Of a DNA stretch of 64,000 bases, positions 9,220 through 18,048 are shown in pieces. How positions within the stretch are numbered: position 1 is the stretch's first letter; every line of letters begins with the position of its first letter. Source of the DNA: Sphingobacterium sp. (GTDB taxonomy: Bacteria; Bacteroidota; Bacteroidia; Sphingobacteriales; Sphingobacteriaceae). Under the pieces are notes generated by a model. That model was not told the origin of the DNA. It did no database searches and saw nothing but the letters and a program-made list of their open reading frames with translations. The translations under genes were made by a program, and so were the position numbers. The stretch covers positions 1-64,000 of the forward strand of contig JAIRVH010000028.1 in NCBI GenBank assembly GCA_031253985.1, read 5' to 3'.

Positions 9220-9909
9220 TTAGATAAACTGTTCGATATTTTTGATATATTTTTTACCGATAGGGAGTGCGGTTTCGGGTAAGGTGAGTTTGCTTTGGGC
9301 GATTTGCTCAATACGATTTTTATTGACAATAAAGGAATTATGTATCCGTAGGAAGTCTACTGTAGGTAATATTTTTTCCATTCCCCTGAGGTTGCTACGC
9401 GTAAGAAGCGGTGATTCACGGTCCACCAGGTATATTTTTACATAGTCTTTCAGGCCTTCGATGTAACTGATTTCATGGAGAAAAATTTTCGTCTTTTTGT
9501 ATTCTACATTAACGATAATATGGTCCTGTTCGGTTACCTGTTTGGTACGAAGCAGCATGCTGTCTTCCACTTTTTTTATCGCCGCGGCAAGACGTTCTTT
9601 CGAAATAGGTTTCAGCAGATAATCTATCGCATTTAATTCAAAGCCTTCAACGGCATATTGATGATAGGCGGTCGTGAAGATGACCAAAGGGCGTGGGGTA
9701 AGCTCGCGGATAAATTGCGTTCCCAATTGATCGGGCATCTGAATGTCCAGAAAAATAAGGTCTACAGCGTTTTCTTTTAAATAATCGCCTGCTTCGGCAG
9801 TTGCATTAAATTTGCGTAAGACCTCAATTTGCCCAAAATGCAATAAGTCATCTTCGAGGATATTGAGCGCAAATGGTTCATCATCAATTAATATGCATTT
9901 AATCTTCAT
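9220..9909 (-). CDS. LytTR-family response regulator
   Basis: 229 residues. The N-terminal receiver domain has the acidic pair in LIDDE (D9, D10), the phospho-acceptor D55 in LIFLDIQMP, and the conserved Lys in YLLKPI. The C-terminal half (about 130-229) is a LytTR DNA-binding domain, recognisable from YIEGLKDYVKIYL and FLRIHNSFIVNKNRI. It overlaps the 3' end of the upstream histidine kinase gene by 11 bp, so the two are translationally coupled. LytTR regulators usually bind short direct repeats upstream of targets; the neighbouring receptor gene is the closest candidate. Confidence 0.92.
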   Translation of the reverse strand: MKIKCILIDDEPFALNILEDDLLHFGQIEVLRKFNATAEAGDYLKENAVDLIFLDIQMPDQLGTQFIRELTPRPLVIFTTAYHQYAVEGFELNAIDYLLKPISKERLAAAIKKVEDSMLLRTKQVTEQDHIIVNVEYKKTKIFLHEISYIEGLKDYVKIYLVDRESPLLTRSNLRGMEKILPTVDFLRIHNSFIVNKNRIEQIAQSKLTLPETALPIGKKYIKNIEQFI

Positions 9910-10939
9910 CGGTCATCAGTTTGAGGGTTACTTCAAAATCTCCTGTATCGGTTTTTGTGATCCTGAGATCATGTCTATTGGGATACAATAGCTGCAGGCG
10001 TCGGCGTACATTGGCCAACCCTATTCCTTCGTTGGGTTTTAGCTCTGTATGCTGGAGAATGGCATTGCGGGAAATGAATGCAATGCCGCCTGAAATTTCT
10101 TTGAAATGGAATGCTATCTGCGGGGCTGTTTTACTGTCAACACCATATTTAAACGCATTTTCCACAAAATGGATAAATAACAAAGGCGGGACCATCCTAT
10201 TTTTGACTGAGCTTCCAATGTCGAGGGTCACATTTCCTTTAACGGGAAGCCGCAGTGTCTGTAAAGCAATGAAATTGCGCATGTGATCGATTTCTTTGAA
10301 AAGTTCAACTTGAGGTCCATCCACTTCGTAAAGGATGTAGCGGAGCATTTCGGATAGCTTTACAATTGTACCTTCAGAATCTGGCGACTGTTTGCGAATT
10401 AGCCAACGGATATTATTGAGGGTATTGAATAAGAAATGGGGACTTATCTGCAACTTTAATATGGTTAGTTCTGCGGTTGTTTTTTCCAGAGCGATCTGTT
10501 TGTTGAGCTCTTTTTGCCGGGCCTGTTCATCATAAAGGAAGATCATGGAAGAGGTGATCATGCAGAGCGAATAGATGATTCCCGGCCCGATGACCAGACG
10601 TACAAAAAGGATATTTTCCTTCATCAGGTGCGCAAGCTCACGATCAGGATTAAAATAAACAATGATATAATTTAGTGCTACATAGGTCGAAAATCCAAGA
10701 GCCATTAAAAGGATAAAGATCTTTCTGCGGCCGAAGAAGTAGGTGGGTGCAACAACGTAGCAATGCAGGTAAAAATGTGTGGCCAAGAATAGTATATTTA
10801 CCAAGTGAGAAAGGGCAGAATAGAGTTTGAAATCCGCGATCTTATCAGGTTGATAGAGATAGGTGATAAATGGCAATAACAGTAATATGGTCCAGATGAC
10901 GATATGTAAGTAAAATTTTCTGAAAAATCTGCCGACCAT
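9899..10939 (-). CDS. LytS/YehU-type sensor histidine kinase
   Basis: 346 residues. Four hydrophobic segments lie between about residues 12 and 135, with no extracellular sensor domain. A short linker helix (QARQKELNKQIALEKTTAEL) leads to the His_kinase dimerisation region with phospho-acceptor H168 in LKLQISPHFLFNTLNNIR. The C-terminal ATPase is identified by FVENAFKYGV and the G-box EGIGLANVRRRL. This is the family that partners LytTR regulators, and the partner gene overlaps its end by 11 bp. The stimulus is not evident from sequence. Confidence 0.92.
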   Translation of the reverse strand: MVGRFFRKFYLHIVIWTILLLLPFITYLYQPDKIADFKLYSALSHLVNILFLATHFYLHCYVVAPTYFFGRRKIFILLMALGFSTYVALNYIIVYFNPDRELAHLMKENILFVRLVIGPGIIYSLCMITSSMIFLYDEQARQKELNKQIALEKTTAELTILKLQISPHFLFNTLNNIRWLIRKQSPDSEGTIVKLSEMLRYILYEVDGPQVELFKEIDHMRNFIALQTLRLPVKGNVTLDIGSSVKNRMVPPLLFIHFVENAFKYGVDSKTAPQIAFHFKEISGGIAFISRNAILQHTELKPNEGIGLANVRRRLQLLYPNRHDLRITKTDTGDFEVTLKLMTDED

Positions 10940-11141
10940 GTTATATTGAATTAGTTGCTGTTATGTTGGATATTGTCAAACTTAGATAAATTGCTTTTTA
11001 TATGCAATATAAATACGTTTCAACGCGCAAACAATCACTCTATTGACACTTATTTTGAAAAATAAACAGTTGACCGTAGGCAATTTTTTTTCTTTTCGAC
11101 CTAATGAGATTAAAAAGGTTAACAAAGCTGTCTGTTGGAAA

Positions 11142-11149
11142 TAGTTTTG
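11142..11149 (+). promoter_or_regulatory. Putative -7 box of the aldo/keto reductase gene
   Basis: TAGTTTTG fits TAnnTTTG and lies 28 nt before the GTG at 11177. Because it is downstream of the in-frame ATG at 11135, it argues that translation starts at the GTG. Confidence 0.5.
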
Positions 11150-11176
11150 TATTTTGCATCTATAAACTTTATAAAC

Positions 11177-12151
11177 GTGGCATTCAATCCAAACCGATAT
11201 CTAAACATGTCCTACAGACGTTGTGGGAAAAGTGGTGTGTTCCTTCCTGCAATTTCACTTGGGCTGTGGCAGAATTTTGGGGCAATCGATACTCGATCAG
11301 TATTTCGTGAAACCCTCCTAACGGCTTTTGACCATGGGATCACTCATTTTGATCTGGCTAACAATTATGGACCGCCTCCGGGAAGTGCAGAGCAAAACCT
11401 CGGCGATATACTCCATTCGGATTTTGTCGGCTATCGCGATGAGCTACTCATCTCAACAAAAGCAGGCTATACCATGTGGCCGGGGCCATATGGTGATTGG
11501 GGCAGCCGGAAATATCTGATGGCGAGCCTACATCAAAGCTTAAGACGGATGAAGCTTGAATATGTGGACATCTTTTACCATCACCGGCCTGATCCGAATA
11601 CACCTTTAGAGGAGACAATGGCTGCCTTGCGGGATATTGTTCAGCAAGGAAAGGCACTTTATGTAGGTTTATCCAATTATCCGCCCGATCTGGCAAAGAA
11701 AGCCGCTATGCTATTGAAATCAATGGGTACAGCCTGTCTCATCCATCAGCCAAAATATTCAATGTTGGTGCGTACGCCCGAAGAAGGTCTGTTGGATGTG
11801 CTTCAACAAGAGGGAATTGGCACTATAGCATTCTCTCCTTTAGCACAGGGCCTTTTGACAGACAAGTATCTTCGGGGCATTCCGACGGATTCGCGTGCAT
11901 CGAAAGAACACTTTTTGAAAAGTGAAATGATTACTGCTGCATTGATAGACAAGATTGGCCGCTTAAATAATCTTGCTTCCCAAAGAGGGCAAACATTGGC
12001 ACAAATGGCGATAGCTTGGCTGTTGAAGGATGAACGGGTAAGTTCAGTTTTAGTTGGTGCGAGAAACAGCGATCAATTGCTTGATTCGCTCAAGGCGTTG
12101 GACAATCTGAACTTCGGTGCAGATGAGTTGGAAGAAATAGAGCAATGTTAG
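11177..12151 (+). CDS. YghZ-like aldo/keto reductase (L-glyceraldehyde 3-phosphate reductase family)
   Basis: 324 residues when started at GTG 11177, which yields an N-terminus (AFNPNRYLNMSYRRCGKSG) aligned with E. coli YghZ as I remember it. The upstream ATG at 11135 would add 14 unmatched residues and precede the -7 box. Catalytic residues of the family are visible: Asp and Tyr in FDLANNYGPPPGSAE, Lys in STKAGY, His in YHHRPD. The end GARNSDQL binds the NADPH phosphate in relatives. The family reduces L-glyceraldehyde 3-phosphate, methylglyoxal and similar aldehydes. It overlaps the next gene by 7 bp and so forms an operon with it. Confidence 0.88.
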   Translation: MAFNPNRYLNMSYRRCGKSGVFLPAISLGLWQNFGAIDTRSVFRETLLTAFDHGITHFDLANNYGPPPGSAEQNLGDILHSDFVGYRDELLISTKAGYTMWPGPYGDWGSRKYLMASLHQSLRRMKLEYVDIFYHHRPDPNTPLEETMAALRDIVQQGKALYVGLSNYPPDLAKKAAMLLKSMGTACLIHQPKYSMLVRTPEEGLLDVLQQEGIGTIAFSPLAQGLLTDKYLRGIPTDSRASKEHFLKSEMITAALIDKIGRLNNLASQRGQTLAQMAIAWLLKDERVSSVLVGARNSDQLLDSLKALDNLNFGADELEEIEQC

Positions 12152-12627
12152 TTTTTAAAGCCCAATTAGAAATCATAGGTATCAATCCTTTTGTTTTTGT
12201 TCCTACTCATATTTTGGAAAGTTTATTTAGGGATGCGGGCATAAGTAAAGGCTATATTCCTGTGAAGGGAAAGGTGAATGACAGGGAATATGTTCAGACA
12301 TTATTGCGGTTTAAAGGGGAATGGAGATTGTATATCAATACGATGATGTTGCCCAATTCACCCAAACGAGTGGGGGAGCTATTGGATATAACAGTTGCTT
12401 TTGACCCTGAAGACAGAACACTCCAGACGCATCCGGAGCTCGAAGCTGCGCTTGCATTGAATGCGAAAGCAAAACAGGTCTTCGATGGATTATCTCCTTC
12501 TAAGCGAAAAGAGATTATCCGTTATATTTCCTCTTTAAAAACGGCGGAAAGCAGAAGGAGCAATATTCAGAAGGCCATTGGTTTTCTATTAGGAAAAAAT
12601 AGATTTGTGGGACGTGAGAAGCCCTGA
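12145..12627 (+). CDS. DUF1905 / YdeI-OmpD-associated family protein
   Basis: 160 residues. The N-terminal 90 form a small beta domain (FKAQLEIIGINPFVFVP, later VKGKVNDREYVQTLL) typical of DUF1905. The C-terminal helical part (AFDPEDRTLQTHPELEAAL, then LSPSKRKEIIRYISSLKTAESR) is the bacteriocin-protection/OmdA-like segment of YdeI-family proteins. No catalytic residues are assigned. The start codon lies inside the end of the aldo/keto reductase gene, so expression is coupled to it; whether there is a shared function is unknown. Confidence 0.8.
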   Translation: MLVFKAQLEIIGINPFVFVPTHILESLFRDAGISKGYIPVKGKVNDREYVQTLLRFKGEWRLYINTMMLPNSPKRVGELLDITVAFDPEDRTLQTHPELEAALALNAKAKQVFDGLSPSKRKEIIRYISSLKTAESRRSNIQKAIGFLLGKNRFVGREKP

Positions 12628-12718
12628 TCAATCGCTGCCGTTTGCTCTGAAACTAATATGAATAGGTTTTTAGGAAGGGGCTTAATGGGTATATGGACTA
12701 TAATTTTTTAAGTATCGC

Positions 12719-13708
12719 ATGGAGAATCCTAAAATAGTATGGGGAATTATTGGTTGTGGTGATGTCACGGAAAAAAAGAGCGGACCGGCCTTCAATCTCA
12801 TCGAAGACAGTCAATTATTGGCGGTAATGCGAAGGGACGCGGTGAAAGCTGCCGATTATGCGAGTCGACATCAAGTGCCGATGTGGTATTCGAAAGCTGA
12901 TGACCTGCTGGGTAACTCCCAACTGAATGCGGTTTATGTTGCTACGCCACCGTCTTCCCATCTTGAATATGCAGTTTCGGCCTTAAGAAGCGGGAAGTCT
13001 GTATATGTAGAAAAACCTGTTACCTTGAATTCGTCAGAAGCGGAATTATTATTGGCAGTGTTAAACAACACAGGGGGGAAGCTGGTGGTTGCCCATTATA
13101 GGCGCAGATTACCGTTATTTCTCAAGGTAAAGGAACTTATTAAAACGGGAGAAATTGGTGAAGTAAGGACAGTACAATTGCGTTTATGGCAAAGTAGATC
13201 TCCGGAACTTGTAACTAAGGCGGCCGGAAACTGGCGTACCGATCCCGCGGTTTCGGGCGGGGGGTATTTTTTTGATCTAGCTCCCCACCAACTTGACTTA
13301 ATGCTCTATTTCTTTGGAATGCCAGTTTCTTATCACGGTCTTAGCTTGATTCAGGATTCAGAAAGCACGGTTGCAGATCAGACCAGCGGGGCCATTTTGT
13401 TTGAAAATCAGGTTGTTTTCAATGGAAGTTGGTGTTTTAATGTAAGTCCGGAAAATCAGGCAGATCGTTGTGAAATCGTGGGAAACTTAGGTAGCATTAC
13501 TTTTTCTATTTTTGGAAATTCACTTGTTGTCAAGACATTGAGTGGAGAACAAGAATTATTTTTTGATCCTCCTGAACATATACAATTGCCGATGATTTCA
13601 AGTACTGTGGATTATTTTTTAGATAGGGGACCCAATCCATCGTCTATTGAAGAAGCCGTTGTGCTGATGAAGATTATAGATGAATTTTCGAAAGTAAGGC
13701 AAATTTAG
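12719..13708 (+). CDS. Gfo/Idh/MocA-family oxidoreductase
   Basis: 329 residues. The N-terminal Rossmann fold starts with WGIIGCGDVTEK. The family motif with the catalytic Lys is VYVEKPVTL, and a C-terminal alpha/beta domain contains GGGYFFDLAPHQLDLM, which supplies the acid/base His in this family. There is no signal peptide, so it is cytoplasmic, unlike the secreted relative at 16759. Members oxidise or reduce sugars, inositols or similar polyols with NAD(P); the substrate is unassigned. It stands 91 bp after the DUF1905 gene and 71 bp before the flavin dehydrogenase gene on the same strand. Confidence 0.87.
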   Translation: MENPKIVWGIIGCGDVTEKKSGPAFNLIEDSQLLAVMRRDAVKAADYASRHQVPMWYSKADDLLGNSQLNAVYVATPPSSHLEYAVSALRSGKSVYVEKPVTLNSSEAELLLAVLNNTGGKLVVAHYRRRLPLFLKVKELIKTGEIGEVRTVQLRLWQSRSPELVTKAAGNWRTDPAVSGGGYFFDLAPHQLDLMLYFFGMPVSYHGLSLIQDSESTVADQTSGAILFENQVVFNGSWCFNVSPENQADRCEIVGNLGSITFSIFGNSLVVKTLSGEQELFFDPPEHIQLPMISSTVDYFLDRGPNPSSIEEAVVLMKIIDEFSKVRQI

Positions 13709-13779
13709 GGTACGTAGGAGCTGTTTAAAGCGGGCTTCAGGGGATTTATCAAGATAGCATATTCAACAAAATAATAACG

Positions 13780-15447
13780 ATGGAGACTATGGAACAATTT
13801 AAGCCTGATGTTATCATTATTGGTGCTGGCCTAGCAGGTCTTACGGCGGCTATGGAAGTAACAGACGTTGGAAAGAGAGTCCTTATGGTGGATCAGGAAA
13901 CGGAGGAAAATCTAGGTGGTCAGGCATACTGGTCCTTTGGAGGACTTTTTCTTGTCAACTCACCACAGCAGCGTCGTATGGGAATAAAGGATTCGTGGGA
14001 ACTGGCGCGGCAGGACTGGATGGGAACGGCGGCTTTTGATCGTGAGGAGGATTACTGGCCAACGCAATGGGCGGAAGCTTACCTGAAATTTGCCGCGGAA
14101 GAGAAGTATGCTTATATCACTAAGCTTGGCATTAAACCGATGTTTATGGTTGGTTGGGCCGAGCGGGGCGACGGTTCGGCAACGGGTCATGGTAATTCAG
14201 TTCCGAGATTTCACGTTAGCTGGGGGACCGGAACAGGCGTCATAAAACCTTTTGTGGAGAAGGCCTATGCTGCAAAAGAAAAGGGCCTGCTCGCGTTTTG
14301 CTTTAGACATCGTGTGACAAAATTGATCGTTCAACATGGTGAAATTAGGGGAGTCGAGGGCGATGTGCTGGCAGTAGACAATAAACCTAGAGGGGTCGCG
14401 ACCAATAGAGATGTTATCGCTCATTTTGAATATGCTGCTAAGCAGGTCGTTATTGCTTCGGGTGGGATTGGTGCAAACCATGAATTGGTACGAGAAAATT
14501 GGCCGGAAAGATTGGGTGTACCACCTGAACAGATGATCTCCGGTGTTCCGGCTTATGTAGACGGAAAAATGATCGGAATTGCCGAAGAAATAGGAGCTCA
14601 CATGATTAACCGGGATCGGATGTGGCATTATACCGAAGGTATTGAAAATTGGAATCCAATATGGCCAAATCATGGTATCCGTATTTTACCCGGGCCATCC
14701 TCCCTATGGTTCGACGCTCTTGGGAACAGGCTCCCAGCTCCTTATTTGCCCGGATTTGACACCCTGGGTACCCTCAAGTATCTGCAAGATACCGGTTTCT
14801 CTTATTCCTGGTTTATTCTGACGCAGAAAATTATCAAAAAGGAGTTTGCACTGTCAGGTTCAGAGCAGAATCCGGATATTACCAACAAGGATTATAAATT
14901 GTTTCTGAAACGTATTTTTGGAAAGAATGCGCCTGGGCCTGTTGAAGCCTTTAAGGAAAAGGGAACCGACTTTGTGGTATCGGACAATCTGTACGATTTA
15001 GTGGAGCGGATGAATAGCTTGACCGGGGAGCATCGGCTGAATTATGAATCTATCAAAACACAGATTGAGGCGAGGGATCGGGAGCTGGAAAATAAATTTT
15101 CAAAGGATACTCAGGTAAACTACATTCGGAATACGCGAAACTATCTTGGTGATAAATTAGGCCGCGTAGCCCCGCTACATAAAATACTGGATTCCAAAAA
15201 TGGGCCTCTCATTGCCGTACGTCTCCATGTGCTGACGCGCAAAACGTTGGGTGGACTTAAAACGAATCTTAATGCGCAGGTGCTGACGAAAGATGGCGAA
15301 GTCATCCGCGGCTTGTATGCTGTCGGTGAGGTTGCGGGTTTTGGAGGCGGTGGCATGCATGGTTACCGTGCTTTGGAAGGGACTTTTCTGGGGGGATGTA
15401 TTTTTTCTGGAATGAAAGCCGGAAAGTATATCGCCAGCTTGCCCTAG
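13780..15447 (+). CDS. FAD-dependent dehydrogenase (fumarate reductase/KsdD-like flavoprotein)
   Basis: 555 residues. The FAD dinucleotide fold is at the N-terminus (DVIIIGAGLAGLTAAMEV, then VDQETEENLGGQAYWS). A second FAD-contacting segment lies at the C-terminus (GLYAVGEVAGFGGGGMHGY and ALEGTFLGGCIFSG). The family is annotated as FAD-binding dehydrogenase and is related to 3-ketosteroid dehydrogenases and fumarate reductase flavoprotein subunits. No Fe-S or membrane-anchor partner is adjacent, and no signal peptide is present, so this is a soluble cytoplasmic enzyme of unknown substrate. Two starts are possible (13780 and 13789), differing by three residues. Confidence 0.85.
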   Translation: METMEQFKPDVIIIGAGLAGLTAAMEVTDVGKRVLMVDQETEENLGGQAYWSFGGLFLVNSPQQRRMGIKDSWELARQDWMGTAAFDREEDYWPTQWAEAYLKFAAEEKYAYITKLGIKPMFMVGWAERGDGSATGHGNSVPRFHVSWGTGTGVIKPFVEKAYAAKEKGLLAFCFRHRVTKLIVQHGEIRGVEGDVLAVDNKPRGVATNRDVIAHFEYAAKQVVIASGGIGANHELVRENWPERLGVPPEQMISGVPAYVDGKMIGIAEEIGAHMINRDRMWHYTEGIENWNPIWPNHGIRILPGPSSLWFDALGNRLPAPYLPGFDTLGTLKYLQDTGFSYSWFILTQKIIKKEFALSGSEQNPDITNKDYKLFLKRIFGKNAPGPVEAFKEKGTDFVVSDNLYDLVERMNSLTGEHRLNYESIKTQIEARDRELENKFSKDTQVNYIRNTRNYLGDKLGRVAPLHKILDSKNGPLIAVRLHVLTRKTLGGLKTNLNAQVLTKDGEVIRGLYAVGEVAGFGGGGMHGYRALEGTFLGGCIFSGMKAGKYIASLP

Positions 15448-15542
15448 TCCGCATTTTGTGATAACAGCTATCCAAATGCCTTTCTATTGATTTTAAACGT
15501 TATTCCACAGAAAAGCAATTTTGTTAATTGCCTGAGATTCCG

Positions 15543-16412
15543 TTATGCTTTTTTTCGAATGGAGAGCATTGTTTGCAGGAGCACGGATATGAGTACAAAA
15601 GCGAGTCCAAAATAGAAGGAGGCATTTACTTGTTTGCCTTCGTTGAAGAATAAAAAAGCAATGATAATGGAATAGATGGGTTCAAGATTGAAACTCAGAT
15701 TGACGGTGAACGCAGAAAGTTTTTTCAGCGATTCGGCAAAGAGTACATACAGACCAACAGTACAGAATAAAGCTAATAGCATGAGATAGATACCATCAGC
15801 AACACTCGGTATAAAACGCTCTTCGGGAAAGAAGAAGTAGAAAATCGGTAGAGCCAGCCCCAGCACCACTGTACCACTGAGCATCTGATAATAATTGAGC
15901 AATTTACTGTCATATTGTTTGACCAATCGTTCATTGTAAATGGTGTATAAGGCCGCGAAAATGGCTGAAATTACGCCCAAGATAATACCCAGTTGATAGG
16001 AACTGTCAAAATGAAAGATTAAGCTGATACCGATCAAGGTCAGCATGCTTAACATCAGCTGCACCGTGCTAAATCTTTTTTTATTGATGACAGGTTCCAG
16101 CACGGCTGTAAAGAAACTGGTGAGGCAATAGCATACTACTCCAATGGAAATATTGGAAAACTTGATACTGCCATAGAAAAATATCCAATGAATGGTGATC
16201 AATAGCCCTACTCTGGCAATTTTCAGGATTTCTTTCGTTGATTTTAATCGCTCAATCTTGAATAATTTGAGAACAACAAATAGAATGAGTGCTGAAAGTA
16301 ATACCCGAAACCACACGAGCGGTATCTGATTGAGGGTAATAAGTTTGCCAAAAACACCTGTGAAGCCTGCTAGCAGTACGGCGGTGTGCAATACTAAATA
16401 TGATTTTTTCAT
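15543..16412 (-). CDS. EamA/DMT-superfamily transporter
   Basis: 289 residues with ten predicted membrane helices in two EamA repeats. The first repeat begins LHTAVLLAGFTGVFGKL; the second begins near YQLGIILGVISAIFAALYTIYNERL. Both repeats contain the polar/proline features of drug/metabolite transporters. The ending (RKKA) is cytoplasmic and positive. Substrates in this family range from amino acids to nucleotides and drugs; none can be assigned. Convergent with the flavin dehydrogenase gene. Confidence 0.85.
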   Translation of the reverse strand: MKKSYLVLHTAVLLAGFTGVFGKLITLNQIPLVWFRVLLSALILFVVLKLFKIERLKSTKEILKIARVGLLITIHWIFFYGSIKFSNISIGVVCYCLTSFFTAVLEPVINKKRFSTVQLMLSMLTLIGISLIFHFDSSYQLGIILGVISAIFAALYTIYNERLVKQYDSKLLNYYQMLSGTVVLGLALPIFYFFFPEERFIPSVADGIYLMLLALFCTVGLYVLFAESLKKLSAFTVNLSFNLEPIYSIIIAFLFFNEGKQVNASFYFGLAFVLISVLLQTMLSIRKKA

Positions 16413-16758
16413 GGAAACATTGTCTTTCCTATAAAGGGAAAATTAAAAGCTAAATAAATATTTACTCCTGACGTCGTTCGAATTCGGCTCGATTGTATAC
16501 CGTTATTCGTTTGGCAGTGATGTATATTATTTTGCAGGGGGGGAAAGACAAGTTCTTCGATTCATGGTTGTCGGATTGTTTTAACAAATATAAAAATTAT
16601 CTACAGCATTCAAAGTGCTTTATTTCAGGTATTTTGTTTGTAGTAAATTCTTCATCCTAAAGACTAAATGTTATATTAGTAATCTCACTAGGGGTGTACC
16701 AATGACAATCGTCTTTCTAGTGTTAAATACAAAATATCAATATAAACCAAACTAAACA
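16413..16758. other. 346-bp intergenic region between divergent genes
   Basis: No open frame of note and no RNA gene recognised. It must contain the promoters of the EamA gene (minus) and of the Gfo/Idh/MocA-fucosidase operon (plus). I find only near-matches to the -7 consensus (for example TATTTTG in the 16620s), so I do not place a promoter. A G-run at 16538-16544 is notable but unexplained. Confidence 0.5.
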
Positions 16759-18042
16759 ATGAAGAGAAAAGAGTTTATCAAAAGTACAGGTCTTTTGGCT
16801 GCGTCTGCACTTTTTGCACAGGCAAAAGTTTTCGGTTTTCAATCGGATACAGTCCGTGTTGGGTTGATCGGTACAAATGGCATGGGCTGGTCTAACCTCA
16901 ATGCTATTCTAAAAGTTCCGGGAGTAGTATGTACAGCACTGTGTGATGTGGATGAAAATGTTTTGAAGAATCGTGTTGCGGAATTAGCGAAACGGGATAT
17001 CAAGGTAAAGACCTATATCGATTATAAAGACCTCTTGAAAGCGAATGATGTTGACGTTGTGATTGTCGCTACGCCGGATCATTGGCACTGTATGCAGATG
17101 GTTGATGCGGTTGCGGCTGGTAAAGATGTATATGTAGAAAAGCCTATTGGCAACTCCATTCGGGAATGCGAAATCATGGTAGCTGCGGCCAAAAAACACA
17201 AACGTATCGTGCAGGTGGGACAATGGCAACGGAGTCAGCAGCATTTTAGAGATGCGATGGACTTTGTTCATAGCGGGAAATTAGGGAAAATACGTCTTGT
17301 AAAGGCTTGGGCTTACCAAGGCTGGATGAAGAGCATTCCCGTGCAGGCAGATGCTCCGGTTCCTACTGGGGTGCATTATGATGAATGGTTGGGACCAGCT
17401 CCAAAGCGGCCTTTCAACCCTAATCGTTTTCACTTTAATTTTAGATGGTACTGGGATTATGCTGGTGGTCTGATGACCGACTGGGGCGTTCATATGTTGG
17501 ATTATGCGCTGATCGGAATGAAGGTGTCAGATCCTGTTTCGGTTATGGCTGCTGGGGGGAAATTTGCTTATCCTGACGATGCCGCTGAAACACCAGATAG
17601 CCTAACAACGGTATATGAGTTTGATGGATTTAATGTTCAATGGGAGCAGGCAACAGGTATAGATTTGGGTCCTTACCAAAAGACGCACGGAGTTGCCTTT
17701 ATTGGTAATAACGGTACGTTGGTTGTCAATCGCGAAGGCTGGGAGGTAATTCCGGAGAAGGGAAGAATGGATGCTGTCTCTTTTCAGCGTTCTCAAGACA
17801 ATGGATTGGACAAGCATATGGTTAATTTTGTCTCCGCAGTCAGACAAAAGTCAGTTGAGGGACTGCATGCTCCAATAGAAGCTGGGGCACATATCGCCAT
17901 ATTCTCGCAGATGGGAAATATTGCTTATCGGACCAAAAAGAAATTATTCTGGGATAAACAAAAGCGCAGTTTCAATGATAAGGATGCAGACCGGTACTTA
18001 GCTAAAGTTTATCACAACGGTTATCATCTGCCCAAAGTCTAA
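16759..18042 (+). CDS. Exported Gfo/Idh/MocA-family oxidoreductase
   Basis: 427 residues. The N-terminus MKRKEFIKSTGLLAASALFA resembles a Tat-type or secretory signal as in many exported Bacteroidota members (usual form R-R-x-F; here K-R-K-E-F). The Rossmann fold (VRVGLIGTNGMGWSN), VYVEKPIGN with the catalytic Lys, and the C-terminal domain (DYAGGLMTDWGVHMLDYALIG) follow. Exported members of this superfamily include GH109 glycosidases that act through NAD-assisted chemistry, as well as sugar dehydrogenases. It lies 6 bp upstream of the alpha-L-fucosidase gene, so the two form an operon and probably act on the same glycan. Confidence 0.82.
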   Translation: MKRKEFIKSTGLLAASALFAQAKVFGFQSDTVRVGLIGTNGMGWSNLNAILKVPGVVCTALCDVDENVLKNRVAELAKRDIKVKTYIDYKDLLKANDVDVVIVATPDHWHCMQMVDAVAAGKDVYVEKPIGNSIRECEIMVAAAKKHKRIVQVGQWQRSQQHFRDAMDFVHSGKLGKIRLVKAWAYQGWMKSIPVQADAPVPTGVHYDEWLGPAPKRPFNPNRFHFNFRWYWDYAGGLMTDWGVHMLDYALIGMKVSDPVSVMAAGGKFAYPDDAAETPDSLTTVYEFDGFNVQWEQATGIDLGPYQKTHGVAFIGNNGTLVVNREGWEVIPEKGRMDAVSFQRSQDNGLDKHMVNFVSAVRQKSVEGLHAPIEAGAHIAIFSQMGNIAYRTKKKLFWDKQKRSFNDKDADRYLAKVYHNGYHLPKV

Positions 18043-18048
18043 GGAAAT

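Noticed and set aside
11135..11176. ATG at 11135 as start of the aldo/keto reductase
   Set aside because: It precedes the TAGTTTTG -7 box at 11142 and adds 14 residues that do not match the family; the GTG at 11177 fits both.
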